Source of the DNA: VRUE01 sp963844395
Lineage (GTDB): Bacteria; Actinomycetota; Thermoleophilia; Solirubrobacterales; 70-9
Assembly: GCA_963844395.1 (NCBI GenBank)
Contig: CAWJNX010000002.1
Coordinates: forward strand, 496,001 to 560,000
Direction of reading: 5' to 3'
Length of the DNA: 64,000 nt
Made by a program: the position numbers and the translations under genes. Below are positions 26,094 to 34,478 of this stretch, piece after piece (the stretch's first letter is position 1; the number at the start of each line of letters is the position of its first letter). The notes below the pieces were generated by a model. The model did no database searches. It was not told where the DNA came from and worked only from the letters and a program-made list of their open reading frames with translations.

Positions 26094-26240
26094 GATCCGA
26101 CATGGCTGCGCGCCGACCCGGAGACGGCTGCTGAATACACGGCGCTGAAGGGCTACCTCGCCGGGCGATTCGCCGACGACCGCGAGGCCTACACCGACGC
26201 CAAGGTCGAGTTCGTCCGCCGTACCCTCAATTCCGCCTGA
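26094..26240 (+). pseudogene. GrpB-family (UPF0157) C-terminal fragment
   Basis: 48 codons reading DPTWLRADPETAAEYTALKG, then FADDREAYTDAKVEFVRRTL before a stop. This is the C-terminal helical end of GrpB/UPF0157 nucleotidyltransferase-like proteins. The catalytic N-terminal part is missing; upstream sequence in the frame does not resemble the family. The parent gene was truncated at its 5' side. Confidence 0.65.
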
Positions 26241-26360
26241 CCGGGCCGCTTCCGCCCCAACCCCTTCGCGGGCCCGCCGCCCCGCATGGTCGCACGCTAC
26301 GCGTGCGATGCCGGGGCACCGGCTCCCGCATCCGGCGGGGCCAGAGCGAAGGAGGAACCG

Positions 26361-26900
26361 ATGAACGAGCCACAGGCTTGTCCTGAGTGCCTGCGCCGGG
26401 GGGGGCTGTTGGCCCAGCTGGCCCCCTATATCGAGAAGCTGGTCGCCTCCACCCCGGGCAGGCGCGCGCTGGATCTCATGCCGCTCGGTAGCGAGGAGCT
26501 CGCCGGGGCTGCGGCACCGCAGGTCGCCGCTCAGATCCTTGCTCGCGTTGAGTCGCTGCCCGAGCGCCGCCTTCGAGCGGCCTTGGCCGCCGCCCAGTGC
26601 TGGGCGGTCTGCCGGCACGAGGACCGCTACCCCGTTGGCCTTCGGGCCGCCGCTGGTGCCCCTTGGGCATTGATCGGCCGCGGAGATCCGGTCCTGCTGG
26701 ACCGACTGGCGCCCGCCTCCTCGGTTGCGGTGGTGGGAGCGCGGCGGGCGAGCACCTACGGTCGTGAGGTCGCCGGCGAGCTGGCTCGCGACCTGGCCCG
26801 AGAGGGTGTTGCCGTCGTCAGCGGCCTCGCCTTCGGCGTCGATGCCTGCGCGTATCGCGGGGCCCTGGAAGCGGGCTTGACGGTTGCCGTCTTCGGCTGC
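26361..26900 (+). pseudogene. dprA: DNA-processing protein DprA, truncated at the 3' end
   Basis: DprA loads RecA on incoming single-stranded DNA during transformation. ATG 26361 with AAGGAGG at 26349-26355 is a good start. The N-terminal domain (ACPECLRRGGLLAQLAPYIEKL) and the first part of the Rossmann-like domain (VAVVGARRASTYGREVA, VVSGLAFGVDACAYRGALEAG) are present. Homology stops abruptly after LTVAVFGC at about 26900; the rest of the nucleotide-binding fold and the C-terminal winged helix are gone. The frame then runs on through purH antisense to 27680 as meaningless sequence. The gene is joined head-on to a methyltransferase stub. Confidence 0.8.
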
Positions 26901-26969
26901 CCGAGCCCAGACCTCCGCGGCACCGCCCCATTGTTGTCGGCTGGCTTCGCGATGGGCCTCGTCGCTCAT
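26892..26969 (-). pseudogene. SAM-methyltransferase N-terminal stub
   Basis: Reads MSDEAHREASRQQWGGAAEV then WARAAE, the usual N-terminus of actinobacterial class I methyltransferases. It then runs into the antisense of dprA with no further similarity. It starts 15 bases after the purH stop on the same strand. It is the other half of the dprA deletion junction. The call rests on a short peptide. Confidence 0.5.
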
Positions 26970-26983
26970 CGGGACCTGCCCGC

Positions 26984-28600
26984 TCAGTGGCGGAAGTGGC
27001 GGTGCTTGGTGAAGACCATGGTGACGGCGGCGGCGTCGCAGGCCTCGATTACCTCGGCGTCGCGTTTAGAGCCGCCGGGCTGGATCACCGCGGTGACGCC
27101 GGCCTCGATCGCTGCCTGGGGCCCGTCGGCGAAGGGGAAGAAGGCATCGGAGGCGACGGCTGAGTCGGCCAGGAGGGCGTCGGCGGCGGAGCCGTGGACG
27201 TCGCGGCACTTCTCTACCGCGAGGCGGACCGAATCGACGCGGCTCATCTGCCCGGCGCCGATGCCGAGGGTCGCGCCGCCCTTGGCGATCACGATTGCGT
27301 TGGAGCGGACGTGGCGGACCACGGTCCAGGCGAAGAGCATGTCGCTCCACTGCTCCTCGCTCGGCGCGGCCTTGGTGACCACCTCCATCGTCTCGCGCGG
27401 CTCGGGATTGCCGTCGCGGTCCTGGATCAGGACGCCGCCGGCCACCCGTTTCATGTCGCGCTCGGCGGGGTCCGGCTCGCGGCGCTCCTCGTCGCAGAGG
27501 ATCCGGATCGCCTCCTTCTGCTGCAGGACCTCGAGCGCACCGTCCTCGAAGCCGGGCGCGATCAGCACCTCGACGAAGTTTTCGTGCAGCGCCTCGGCCA
27601 GCGGCACATCGATCGGCCGGTTGATCGCGATCACGCCGCCGAAGGCAGAGACCGGGTCGCAGGCGAGGGCGCTGTTGTAGGCCTCGAGCGCGGTCTCGGC
27701 GACCGCCACGCCGCACGGATTGTTGTGCTTGACGATCGTGCAGGCGGGCTGCTCGAAGTCGCCGGTCAGCCGCCGCGCCGCGTCGAGATCGAGCACGTTG
27801 TTGAAGGAGAGCGCCCGGCCGTGCAGCTTCGCCACCCCGGAGAGGATGTGGTTGCGCAGGCCAGCTTCCGAGTAGAGCGCGGCGCGCTGATGGGGGTTCT
27901 CGCCGTAGGCAAGGTCGAGCTCCTTCTCGTAGGCGACGGTCAGGTGCTCGGGGAAGTCCTCGTACTCGGTCGAGAACCAGCGGCTGATCGCGGCGTCGTA
28001 GCGGGCAGTCTGCGCGAACGCCTCGTTGGCGAGCCAGTGGCTGGTCGAGGCGGAGATCTCGCCGCCCGACTCCTCCAGCTCGGCGCAGACCGCGTCGTAG
28101 GACTCCGGCTTGACGATTACGGCGACGCCCTGGTGGTTCTTGGCGGCGGCGCGGATCATCGTCGGCCCGCCGATGTCGATGTTCTCGATCGCGACCCGCT
28201 CGTCAACCTCGTTGCCGGCCACGGTCTCCTCGAAGGGATAGAGGTTGACGCAGACCAGGTCGATCGGCTCGATCCCCTCGCGCTCCAGCGTCGCCATGTG
28301 CTGGGGATCGTCCCGCCGCGCCAGCAGCGCCGCGTGCAGTCGCGGGTGCAGCGTCTTAACCCGGCCGCCAAGGATCTCCTCCTGGCCGGTGAACTCGGAG
28401 ACGTCGGTTACCTCGATTCCCGCCTCGCGCAGGGCGCTCGCGGTGCCGCCGGTCGAGAGGACCTCGACGCCGAGTGCTGCCAGGCTCTTCGCGAACTCGG
28501 CGACGCCGGTCTTGTCGGAGACCGAGATCAGCGCCCGGCGCACGCGGATCGTTCCGTCGCTCACGGCCTCGGCTGGGATGTCTGCGGGCGCCTCACTCAT
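26984..28600 (-). CDS. purH: Bifunctional AICAR formyltransferase / IMP cyclohydrolase
   Basis: 538 residues; last two steps to IMP. The N-terminal cyclohydrolase domain has RRALISVSDKTGVAEFAKSL and STGGTASALREAGI. The C-terminal formyltransferase domain has YGENPHQRAALYSE, LSFNNVLDLDAARRL, TIVKHNNPCGVAVAE, SDAFFPFADGPQAAIEAGV and the end VTMVFTKHRHFRH. Its start overlaps the purN stop by eight bases, so purN-purH are coupled. Confidence 0.97.
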   Translation of the reverse strand: MSEAPADIPAEAVSDGTIRVRRALISVSDKTGVAEFAKSLAALGVEVLSTGGTASALREAGIEVTDVSEFTGQEEILGGRVKTLHPRLHAALLARRDDPQHMATLEREGIEPIDLVCVNLYPFEETVAGNEVDERVAIENIDIGGPTMIRAAAKNHQGVAVIVKPESYDAVCAELEESGGEISASTSHWLANEAFAQTARYDAAISRWFSTEYEDFPEHLTVAYEKELDLAYGENPHQRAALYSEAGLRNHILSGVAKLHGRALSFNNVLDLDAARRLTGDFEQPACTIVKHNNPCGVAVAETALEAYNSALACDPVSAFGGVIAINRPIDVPLAEALHENFVEVLIAPGFEDGALEVLQQKEAIRILCDEERREPDPAERDMKRVAGGVLIQDRDGNPEPRETMEVVTKAAPSEEQWSDMLFAWTVVRHVRSNAIVIAKGGATLGIGAGQMSRVDSVRLAVEKCRDVHGSAADALLADSAVASDAFFPFADGPQAAIEAGVTAVIQPGGSKRDAEVIEACDAAAVTMVFTKHRHFRH

Positions 28601-29216
28601 CGACGAAGACGGTCCTCGGATCGCCTGCGTCGATCCTAACCTTGCCCCGCGCGATCATGCGGATCGCCTCCGGGTACAGCTCGTGCTCGACGGCGTGGAC
28701 TGCGGCCTCGAGCCGCTCGCGGTCGCGGTCGGGAGGAATCGGGACCTCGCGCTGGGCGATCGGCGGCCCGGTGTCAACACCCTCGTCAACGAAGTGGACG
28801 GTGACGCCGGTCGTCTCGACCCCTGCCTCGAGCGCCTGCCCGATCGCGTCGAGGCCGGGGAACGAGGGAAGGAGCGCGGGGTGGATGTTGACGACGCGGT
28901 TGCGGAAGCGGGCGACGAAATCCTCGCTGAGCAGCTGCATGTAGCCGGCGAGGGCGACGAGGTCGGCACCGCGCGACTCGATCCAGTCGCCGATCGCGTC
29001 GTCGCGCCGCGCCCGGTTGGGATAGTCCTCGCGCCGGAAGACCCCGGTCTCGATCCGTGCCCGCCGGGCTCGCTCCAGCGCCATCGCCGCGGGCTGGTCC
29101 GATCCGACCCCCACCACCTCGATCCCCTCGCGCCCGTGCAGCGTGTCGAGGATCGCCTGCAGGTTCGTGCCACCGCCAGAGGCGAGCACGACGAGACGAA
29201 AGAAGGTCCCACTCAC
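28593..29216 (-). CDS. purN: Phosphoribosylglycinamide formyltransferase
   Basis: 207 residues from GTG 29216 (MSGTFFRLVVLASGGGTNLQ). Transfers formyl from 10-formyl-THF to GAR, third step of purine synthesis. Motifs: LASGGGTNLQAIL, NIHPALLPSFPGLDAI (active-site Asn/His region) and GVTVHFVDEGVDTGPPIAQ with the catalytic Asp. Normal length. It is first in purN-purH and divergent from the nitronate-monooxygenase-like gene. Confidence 0.95.
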   Translation of the reverse strand: MSGTFFRLVVLASGGGTNLQAILDTLHGREGIEVVGVGSDQPAAMALERARRARIETGVFRREDYPNRARRDDAIGDWIESRGADLVALAGYMQLLSEDFVARFRNRVVNIHPALLPSFPGLDAIGQALEAGVETTGVTVHFVDEGVDTGPPIAQREVPIPPDRDRERLEAAVHAVEHELYPEAIRMIARGKVRIDAGDPRTVFVDE

Positions 29217-29267
29217 CGATGCATCATCCCGCAGAGCAACCGGCCACCGCCGCCTAGACTCGTTGTC

Positions 29268-30254
29268 GTGTCGATTCTCGAGCGGCTCGGCGTTCAAACG
29301 CCCATCGTCCAGGCCGGAATGGGGGGCGGACTGAGCCGCCACGAGCTTGCCGCCGCGGTCTCGGAGGCAGGAGGGCTGGGGACGATCGCCGTCAACGGAG
29401 CGACTGCGATCCGCCGTGAGCTGGCAGCGGCGCGGTCGCTGACGGCGCGGCCGCTGGCGGTCAATCTGCTGCTTCCCTTCGCCCGCCGCGACTGGTTCGA
29501 GGCCGCCGCCGCGGACGTAGTCGTCACCTTCTGGGGTAAGCCGAAGCGCCGCACCGGCGGCGCCTGGTTCCATCAGTGCGGCTCAGTCGCCGAGGCACAG
29601 GCTGCGTACGCGGCCGGGGCCGACGCGGCGATCCTCCAGGGCGTCGAGGCGGGCGGCCACGTGCGGGGGAACCTTCCGGGCCTGGAGCTGCTCGTCCGCA
29701 CCAAAGTGGCGCTCCCATCCGACTTCCCGCTGCTGCTCGCCGGTGGGATCGCCGGGCGCGACGACGTGCGGCGGGCGCTCGAAGCTGGCGCCGCGGCAGC
29801 GGTCGCCGGCACGCGCTTCCTGCTCAGCGAGGAGAGCCGCGCCCATCCCGAGTACCGGCAGCGGCTGCTTGCCGCGGACGCCACGGTCCTCACCGGGCTG
29901 TTCGGATTCGGCTGGCCGGCGCCGCACCGCGTCGTTCCCAACGCGGCGACGCGGCGCTGGCTGGGGGAGGCATCGTCCGACGGGACAGCCCTCGGCATAT
30001 GCCGCCGTGGGCCGAGGCTGAACCGCGCGCTTAACCGAACCTCAGCGCCGACCGCCCGACACGCTCCGGCAGCGCTGCAGCGGAAACTGATCCGCGCCCA
30101 GCGCCCCGGCAGCCGTCTTCTCACCCCGCAGGGGCCGACCGACGACGGCCCAGGCAGCCTGGTCAACGCCGGTCCCCTCTATGCGGGAGAGACGGTCGCC
30201 CGCATCGACGAGGTCCGCCCGGCAGCTGAGATCGTCGATACCCTCACGCCGTGA
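29268..30254 (+). CDS. Nitronate monooxygenase (2-nitropropane dioxygenase) family protein
   Basis: 328 residues from GTG 29268. An FMN TIM-barrel oxidoreductase: LGVQTPIVQAGMGGGLSRHE, GGLGTIAVNG, AAILQGVEAGGHVRG (the GGH motif), PLLLAGGIAGRDDVRRALEAG and GTRFLLSEESRAHPEYRQRL. The stretch between the second and third strands (VVTFWGKPKRRTGGAWFHQ) is shorter than usual, so substrate range may differ. The longer reading of this frame from 28245 is purH/purN antisense. The stop overlaps the next start by four bases. Confidence 0.88.
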   Translation: MSILERLGVQTPIVQAGMGGGLSRHELAAAVSEAGGLGTIAVNGATAIRRELAAARSLTARPLAVNLLLPFARRDWFEAAAADVVVTFWGKPKRRTGGAWFHQCGSVAEAQAAYAAGADAAILQGVEAGGHVRGNLPGLELLVRTKVALPSDFPLLLAGGIAGRDDVRRALEAGAAAAVAGTRFLLSEESRAHPEYRQRLLAADATVLTGLFGFGWPAPHRVVPNAATRRWLGEASSDGTALGICRRGPRLNRALNRTSAPTARHAPAALQRKLIRAQRPGSRLLTPQGPTDDGPGSLVNAGPLYAGETVARIDEVRPAAEIVDTLTP

Positions 30255-31228
30255 TTCGCGTCTCGCTTCTCTGTGCGGTTTCCGCCTTGGCGGTGCTCGG
30301 CGCCGAGGCTTCCTTCGCGGCCTTCCCCGGTAAACCGGGCCCGATCGCCTACTCGAAGACGAACACCGACGAAGTCGGCGAAGGAAGCGTGGAAAGGGTC
30401 GGTGGCCTCTTCGTCCACGGCCCGAGACGTCGTCAGCCAGCTCGTTCGCTGACGACCGATCCCGACGATCACAGTCCCTCCTACTCGGCCGACGGGCGAT
30501 CGATCGTTTTCGTCAGCGACGACCCAGCGAGCCGGCGCGGCAGCATCTACGTGATGCGCAGCGACGGCTCCGAAAGGAGAGAGGTGACCGTCAACGGCCT
30601 CGGCGGCTCGAGCCCACACTTCTTTCCCAGCGGCGAGGCGATCGCCTTCGCCCGCAGCGTCGATGGGCACAGCCAGATCTTCACGATCCGGCTCGACGGC
30701 AGCGGCCTGCGCCAGCTGACCAGCGGCTCCCACGACAACTACGACCCCGCCGTCTCCCCGAACGGCAGGCGCATCGCCTTCACCAGCAACCGCGATCCCA
30801 GTGCCAGGAGCGACCGCAGCGACATCTTCGCGATGCGCGCCGACGGCAGTCGCCAGCGCATGCTGCTCGACGGCCGGTTCAGCGACTACGACCCGGACTT
30901 CGCGCCCGATGGTCGCCGGATCGCGTTCGCCAGCAATCGCGGCCCGGGCGCGTCGAGCATCTTCGTCGCGGGCGCCAACGGTGCCCACATCAAACGGCTG
31001 ACGCGTTGCCGGCCGTTCCCGCCACGCTGTCGCTCCTACGCCAATCCGGCGTTCTCACCCGACGGCAAGCACATTGTGGTGCTCAGCACCGGCACGCGCA
31101 GCAGCTCGATCGAGCTGCTGCGAAGCAACCGGAGCGGATCCGTCGGCTCGTTTGACGACGCCGGAACCGAAGAAGAAGGGTTCGGCAGCAACCTCGGCCC
31201 GCCGACCTGGGGGTCGCAGCCAAGGTAG
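30251..31228 (+). CDS. Exported TolB-like (PD40) beta-propeller protein
   Basis: 325 residues with a signal peptide (MIRVSLLCAVSALAVLGAEA). At least five PD40/TolB units of the type 'PxxSPDGRRIAFxSxRxxxxxIFxMxADGSxxxxL' follow (for example SPNGRRIAFTSNRD, APDGRRIAFASNRG, SPDGKHIVVLS). It probably binds a partner at the cell surface. It overlaps the preceding gene by four bases but shows no functional link to it. Confidence 0.82.
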   Translation: MIRVSLLCAVSALAVLGAEASFAAFPGKPGPIAYSKTNTDEVGEGSVERVGGLFVHGPRRRQPARSLTTDPDDHSPSYSADGRSIVFVSDDPASRRGSIYVMRSDGSERREVTVNGLGGSSPHFFPSGEAIAFARSVDGHSQIFTIRLDGSGLRQLTSGSHDNYDPAVSPNGRRIAFTSNRDPSARSDRSDIFAMRADGSRQRMLLDGRFSDYDPDFAPDGRRIAFASNRGPGASSIFVAGANGAHIKRLTRCRPFPPRCRSYANPAFSPDGKHIVVLSTGTRSSSIELLRSNRSGSVGSFDDAGTEEEGFGSNLGPPTWGSQPR

Positions 31229-31253
31229 AGCGGGCGGGGCGGCTCCGCGGGTT

Positions 31254-32699
31254 CTAGGAGCTCGCCGGCACGACCGCGATGTCCTCCAGCGCGAACTTGC
31301 CGTTCGCCTCCTCGGGATCGCCGAGCGGGTAGCGGCCGGTGAAGCAGGCGTCGCAGTGGTCCTCGGGCGGCGTGCCGATCGCCTCGTAGACGCCCTCCAT
31401 CGAGAGGTAGGCGAGCGAGTCGGCGCCGAGCTCGTCGGCGACCTCCTCGATCGTCCGTTCGTGGGCGATCATCTCCTCGCGGGTCAACATGTCGACGCCG
31501 TAGTGGCACGGGTGGCGGATCGGCGGCGCCGAGATCCGCAGGTGCACCTCGCTGGCGCCGGCGTCGCGCAGCATGCCGACGATCTGCCGCGTCGTGTTGC
31601 CGCGCACGATCGAGTCGTCGACGACGACGATCCGCTGGCCGGCGACGATCTCGGGCAGCGGGTTGAACTTGAGCCGCAGGCCGTGCTTGCGCAGCTCCTG
31701 GCCGGGCTGGATGAAGGTGCGGGCGACGTAGCGGTTCTTGATCAGGCCGTCGTCGCGGGGCAGGCCCGAGGCGCGGGCGAAGCCGGCTGCCGCCGGGTTG
31801 CCGGAGTCGGGCACCGAGATCACCAGGTCGGCCTCGACCGGCGCCTCGCGCCAGAGGATCTCGCCCATCCGCCCGCGCACCTGCTGCAGCACTTTGCCCT
31901 CGAGCCGGCTGTCGGGGCGCGAGAAGTAGATGTGCTCGAAGACGCAGTGGGCGGGACGACCGGCCTTGACCACCTGGCGCGTCTCCAGCCCGCGCTCGGT
32001 CAGCGAGACCATCTCGCCCGGCCGCACCTCGCGCAGCAACTCGGCGCCGATGATGTCGAAGGCGCAGCTCTCCGAGGCGACGACGAAGCGGTCCTCGAGC
32101 CGCCCCAGGGAGAGCGGCCGCACCCCGTGCGGGTCGCGGAAAGCGACGATCGCGTGCTTTGTCATCGCCACGGTCGAGTAGGCGCCCTCCAGCCGCGGCA
32201 TCACGTCGGCTACCACGTCCTCGATGAACTTGCCGTCGCTGGAGGAGAGCAGCGCCGCGATGATCTCCGAGTCGGAGGTGCCGCGGAACGAAATGCCGCG
32301 CTCCTTCAGCTCGGCCCAGAGCTCGACCGCGTTGGTCAGGTTGCCGTTGTGGGCAAGGGCGATCTCGCGACCGTCGTCGCGCCAGACCGGCTGCGCGTTC
32401 TCCCAGGAGCCGCCGCCGGTGGTCGAGTAGCGGACGTGGCCGATCGCCATGTCGCCCTCCAGCGCCCGCAGCTTCTCCTCGTCGAAGACTTGGGAGACCA
32501 GCCCGGCGTCGCGCAGCGTCGTGATGTGGCCGCCCTCGCAGGTCGCGATCCCGGCCGACTCCTGACCGCGATGCTGAAGCGCGTAGAGGGCGAAGTAAGC
32601 GAGACGGGCGACATCGTGCCCGGGTGCGAATACGCCGAAGACGCCGCATTCCTCGCGCGGCGAATCGCGATCTATCTGCTGCCCATGAGGCGGAGTCAA
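31254..32699 (-). CDS. purF: Amidophosphoribosyltransferase
   Basis: 481 residues, TTG start. First committed step of purine synthesis. The N-terminal nucleophile Cys lies in REECGVFGVF after a ~17-residue propeptide. It has YALQHRGQESAGIAT, GDMAIGHVRYSTTGGGSWEN and the PRPP loop VVDDSIVRGNTTRQIVGML. C-terminal Cys residues (HCDACFTG) suggest the iron-sulfur type. It is convergent with the TolB-like gene and stands apart from the other pur blocks. A small inverted repeat, CTGCCT/AGGCAG at 32743-32758, lies just upstream. Confidence 0.96.
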   Translation of the reverse strand: MTPPHGQQIDRDSPREECGVFGVFAPGHDVARLAYFALYALQHRGQESAGIATCEGGHITTLRDAGLVSQVFDEEKLRALEGDMAIGHVRYSTTGGGSWENAQPVWRDDGREIALAHNGNLTNAVELWAELKERGISFRGTSDSEIIAALLSSSDGKFIEDVVADVMPRLEGAYSTVAMTKHAIVAFRDPHGVRPLSLGRLEDRFVVASESCAFDIIGAELLREVRPGEMVSLTERGLETRQVVKAGRPAHCVFEHIYFSRPDSRLEGKVLQQVRGRMGEILWREAPVEADLVISVPDSGNPAAAGFARASGLPRDDGLIKNRYVARTFIQPGQELRKHGLRLKFNPLPEIVAGQRIVVVDDSIVRGNTTRQIVGMLRDAGASEVHLRISAPPIRHPCHYGVDMLTREEMIAHERTIEEVADELGADSLAYLSMEGVYEAIGTPPEDHCDACFTGRYPLGDPEEANGKFALEDIAVVPASS

Positions 32700-32856
32700 A
32701 GCGCGTGCTTTCTCGCGTGTTGAAGGACGAGACGCGCAGGCGGACTGCCTACCCAGGCAGAGTACCAGCGGGGGAGGACCGCGAAGACCCGTGATCGACG
32801 GTCGCGATTTGCGGGGTTTTCAGCGACGCTGAACTGCCCCTGGGATTCGAATCGGC

Positions 32857-34053
32857 TCAGGCCTCGACCGCTTCGCCCGTCTTTGCCGCCAGGCTCTCGC
32901 CGCTGTCGGGGTCGAACAGGTGGAGCTTCGCAGTATCGGCCCACAGCTTGGCGGTGTCGCGTCGTTTGATCCCGCTCGCCGGGTCGAGGCGGGCGATCAT
33001 CTGCTGTTCGCCTTCGCGGACGTCGGTGGCACCGGTCTCTTCGATGCTGTCGGCGACGACGTCGGCGAGCTGGTCGGACTCGATCCCTTCCGCCTGGACG
33101 TGGAAGTAGGCGAAGAGGTCGGAGCCGAGCGACTCGACCAGGTCGATCTGCGCCTCGAAGACGATGCCGCGCTCTCCGGCTAGGTCGCCCACCAACCCAG
33201 CGTCCTCAAAGCTCTCCGGGCGCAGGCCGGCGATCACCGGCCCATCGCTGTGTCCTCGCGCCTCCTCGCTTAGCTCCGCCTCGCCGATCGGCAGCTTGAC
33301 CTGGCCGCCTTCGATTTCTGCCGGCATGAAGTTCATCGCCGGCGAGCCGATGAAGCCCGCGACGAAGAGATTGCGCGGGTTGTCGTAGAGCTCGGCCGGG
33401 GTGCCGACCTGCTGCAGGGTCCCGGCCCGCATCACCGCCACCCGGTCGCCGAGCGTCATCGCCTCGGTCTGGTCGTGGGTGACGTAGACGGTCGTCGTCT
33501 CCAGCCGCGACTGCAATTTCGCCACCTCGGTCCGCATCTGCACGCGCAGCTTCGCGTCGAGGTTGGAGAGCGGCTCGTCCATCAGGAAGGCTTTGGGGTC
33601 GCGGACGATCGCCCGCCCCATCGCCACCCGCTGGCGCTGCCCGCCCGAGAGGTTCGCGGGGCGGCGGTCGAGGTGCTGGCTGAGGTCGAGCGTCGCCGCT
33701 GCCGACTCGACCTTGCGGTTGATCTCCCCGCCGTCAACGCCGGCCAGCTTCAAGGCGAAGCCCATGTTCTCGCGCACCGTCATGTGCGGGTAGAGCGCGT
33801 AGCTCTGGAAGACCATCGCGACGTCGCGGTCCTTGGGCGGCCGTTCGTTGACGACCTCGCCGTCGATCTTCACCTCGCCCTCGGTGATGTCCTCAAGCCC
33901 GGCGATCATTCGCAGCGCCGTCAACTTGCCGCAGCCCGAGGGTCCGACGAGGATCATGAACTCGCCGTCTCCCACCTCCAAATCCATGTCCTTGACGGCT
34001 TCCTGTCCGTCGGCGAAGACCTTGGTGACTCCATCGAGGGCTATCTCTGCCAT
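32857..34053 (-). CDS. MsmK/UgpC-type ABC transporter ATPase with altered Walker A
   Basis: 398 residues. The layout is that of sugar-importer ATPases that serve several permeases: an ATPase domain with signature LSGGQRQRVAMGRAI, Walker B AFLMDEPLSNLDA, switch VTHDQTEAM, and a C-terminal OB/TOBE domain (about 240-398). The P-loop reads GPSGCGKLTALRM: the Ser/Thr that follows the invariant lysine (position 44) and holds Mg2+ is Leu, one base away from Ser (TTG versus TCG, 33922-33924). ATP hydrolysis should be damaged unless this base is an error. No permease or binding protein is adjacent. Confidence 0.92.
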   Translation of the reverse strand: MAEIALDGVTKVFADGQEAVKDMDLEVGDGEFMILVGPSGCGKLTALRMIAGLEDITEGEVKIDGEVVNERPPKDRDVAMVFQSYALYPHMTVRENMGFALKLAGVDGGEINRKVESAAATLDLSQHLDRRPANLSGGQRQRVAMGRAIVRDPKAFLMDEPLSNLDAKLRVQMRTEVAKLQSRLETTTVYVTHDQTEAMTLGDRVAVMRAGTLQQVGTPAELYDNPRNLFVAGFIGSPAMNFMPAEIEGGQVKLPIGEAELSEEARGHSDGPVIAGLRPESFEDAGLVGDLAGERGIVFEAQIDLVESLGSDLFAYFHVQAEGIESDQLADVVADSIEETGATDVREGEQQMIARLDPASGIKRRDTAKLWADTAKLHLFDPDSGESLAAKTGEAVEA

Positions 34054-34161
34054 CCGCGCTCCTTACCCCCCAAAGAGATGCCCGGAACGAGGGGTGTTTA
34101 AACAGGCGGCCCGCTGCGGGTAGTGCGAGGGCGACCCGTCCACCGCGAGAGAGGAGACATC

Positions 34162-34404
34162 GTGTTGATCGTCGCCGTCATAGGAATCTGCGTACTGCTT
34201 CTGGTGCTGGGTTTCCTCGTGCCGAGGCTCTCGGACCACGCGCGCCGGGGCAGCGACAAGGGTTTCTCGCTCGGTCAGCGCGCCGGCGGCAAGGCACCGG
34301 GACCGATCGGGCGTCTGCTCAGCAAATCGTTCGGCAAATCGCAGCGGGCAGCGGACAAAAGTCATTCCGCCGGGCAGGGCGCCCGTTCGAAGATGCCGTT
34401 CTGA
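34162..34404 (+). CDS. Small single-span membrane protein of unknown function
   Basis: 80 residues from GTG 34162 with GAGGAG 5-10 bases upstream. One N-terminal helix (MLIVAVIGICVLLLVLGFLV) is followed by a basic Gly/Ser/Lys-rich tail (RRGSDKGFSLGQRAGGKAPG) that would be cytoplasmic by the positive-inside rule. It is monocistronic between the ABC ATPase and purL. Not assigned to a named family. Confidence 0.72.
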   Translation: MLIVAVIGICVLLLVLGFLVPRLSDHARRGSDKGFSLGQRAGGKAPGPIGRLLSKSFGKSQRAADKSHSAGQGARSKMPF

Positions 34405-34478
34405 GCCGCCGGCGGGCCTGAGCCGGTCTCGACGGCCTGAAGCCCTCTATATCGCCGGAAATCGTCCCGTCGGCGGGG

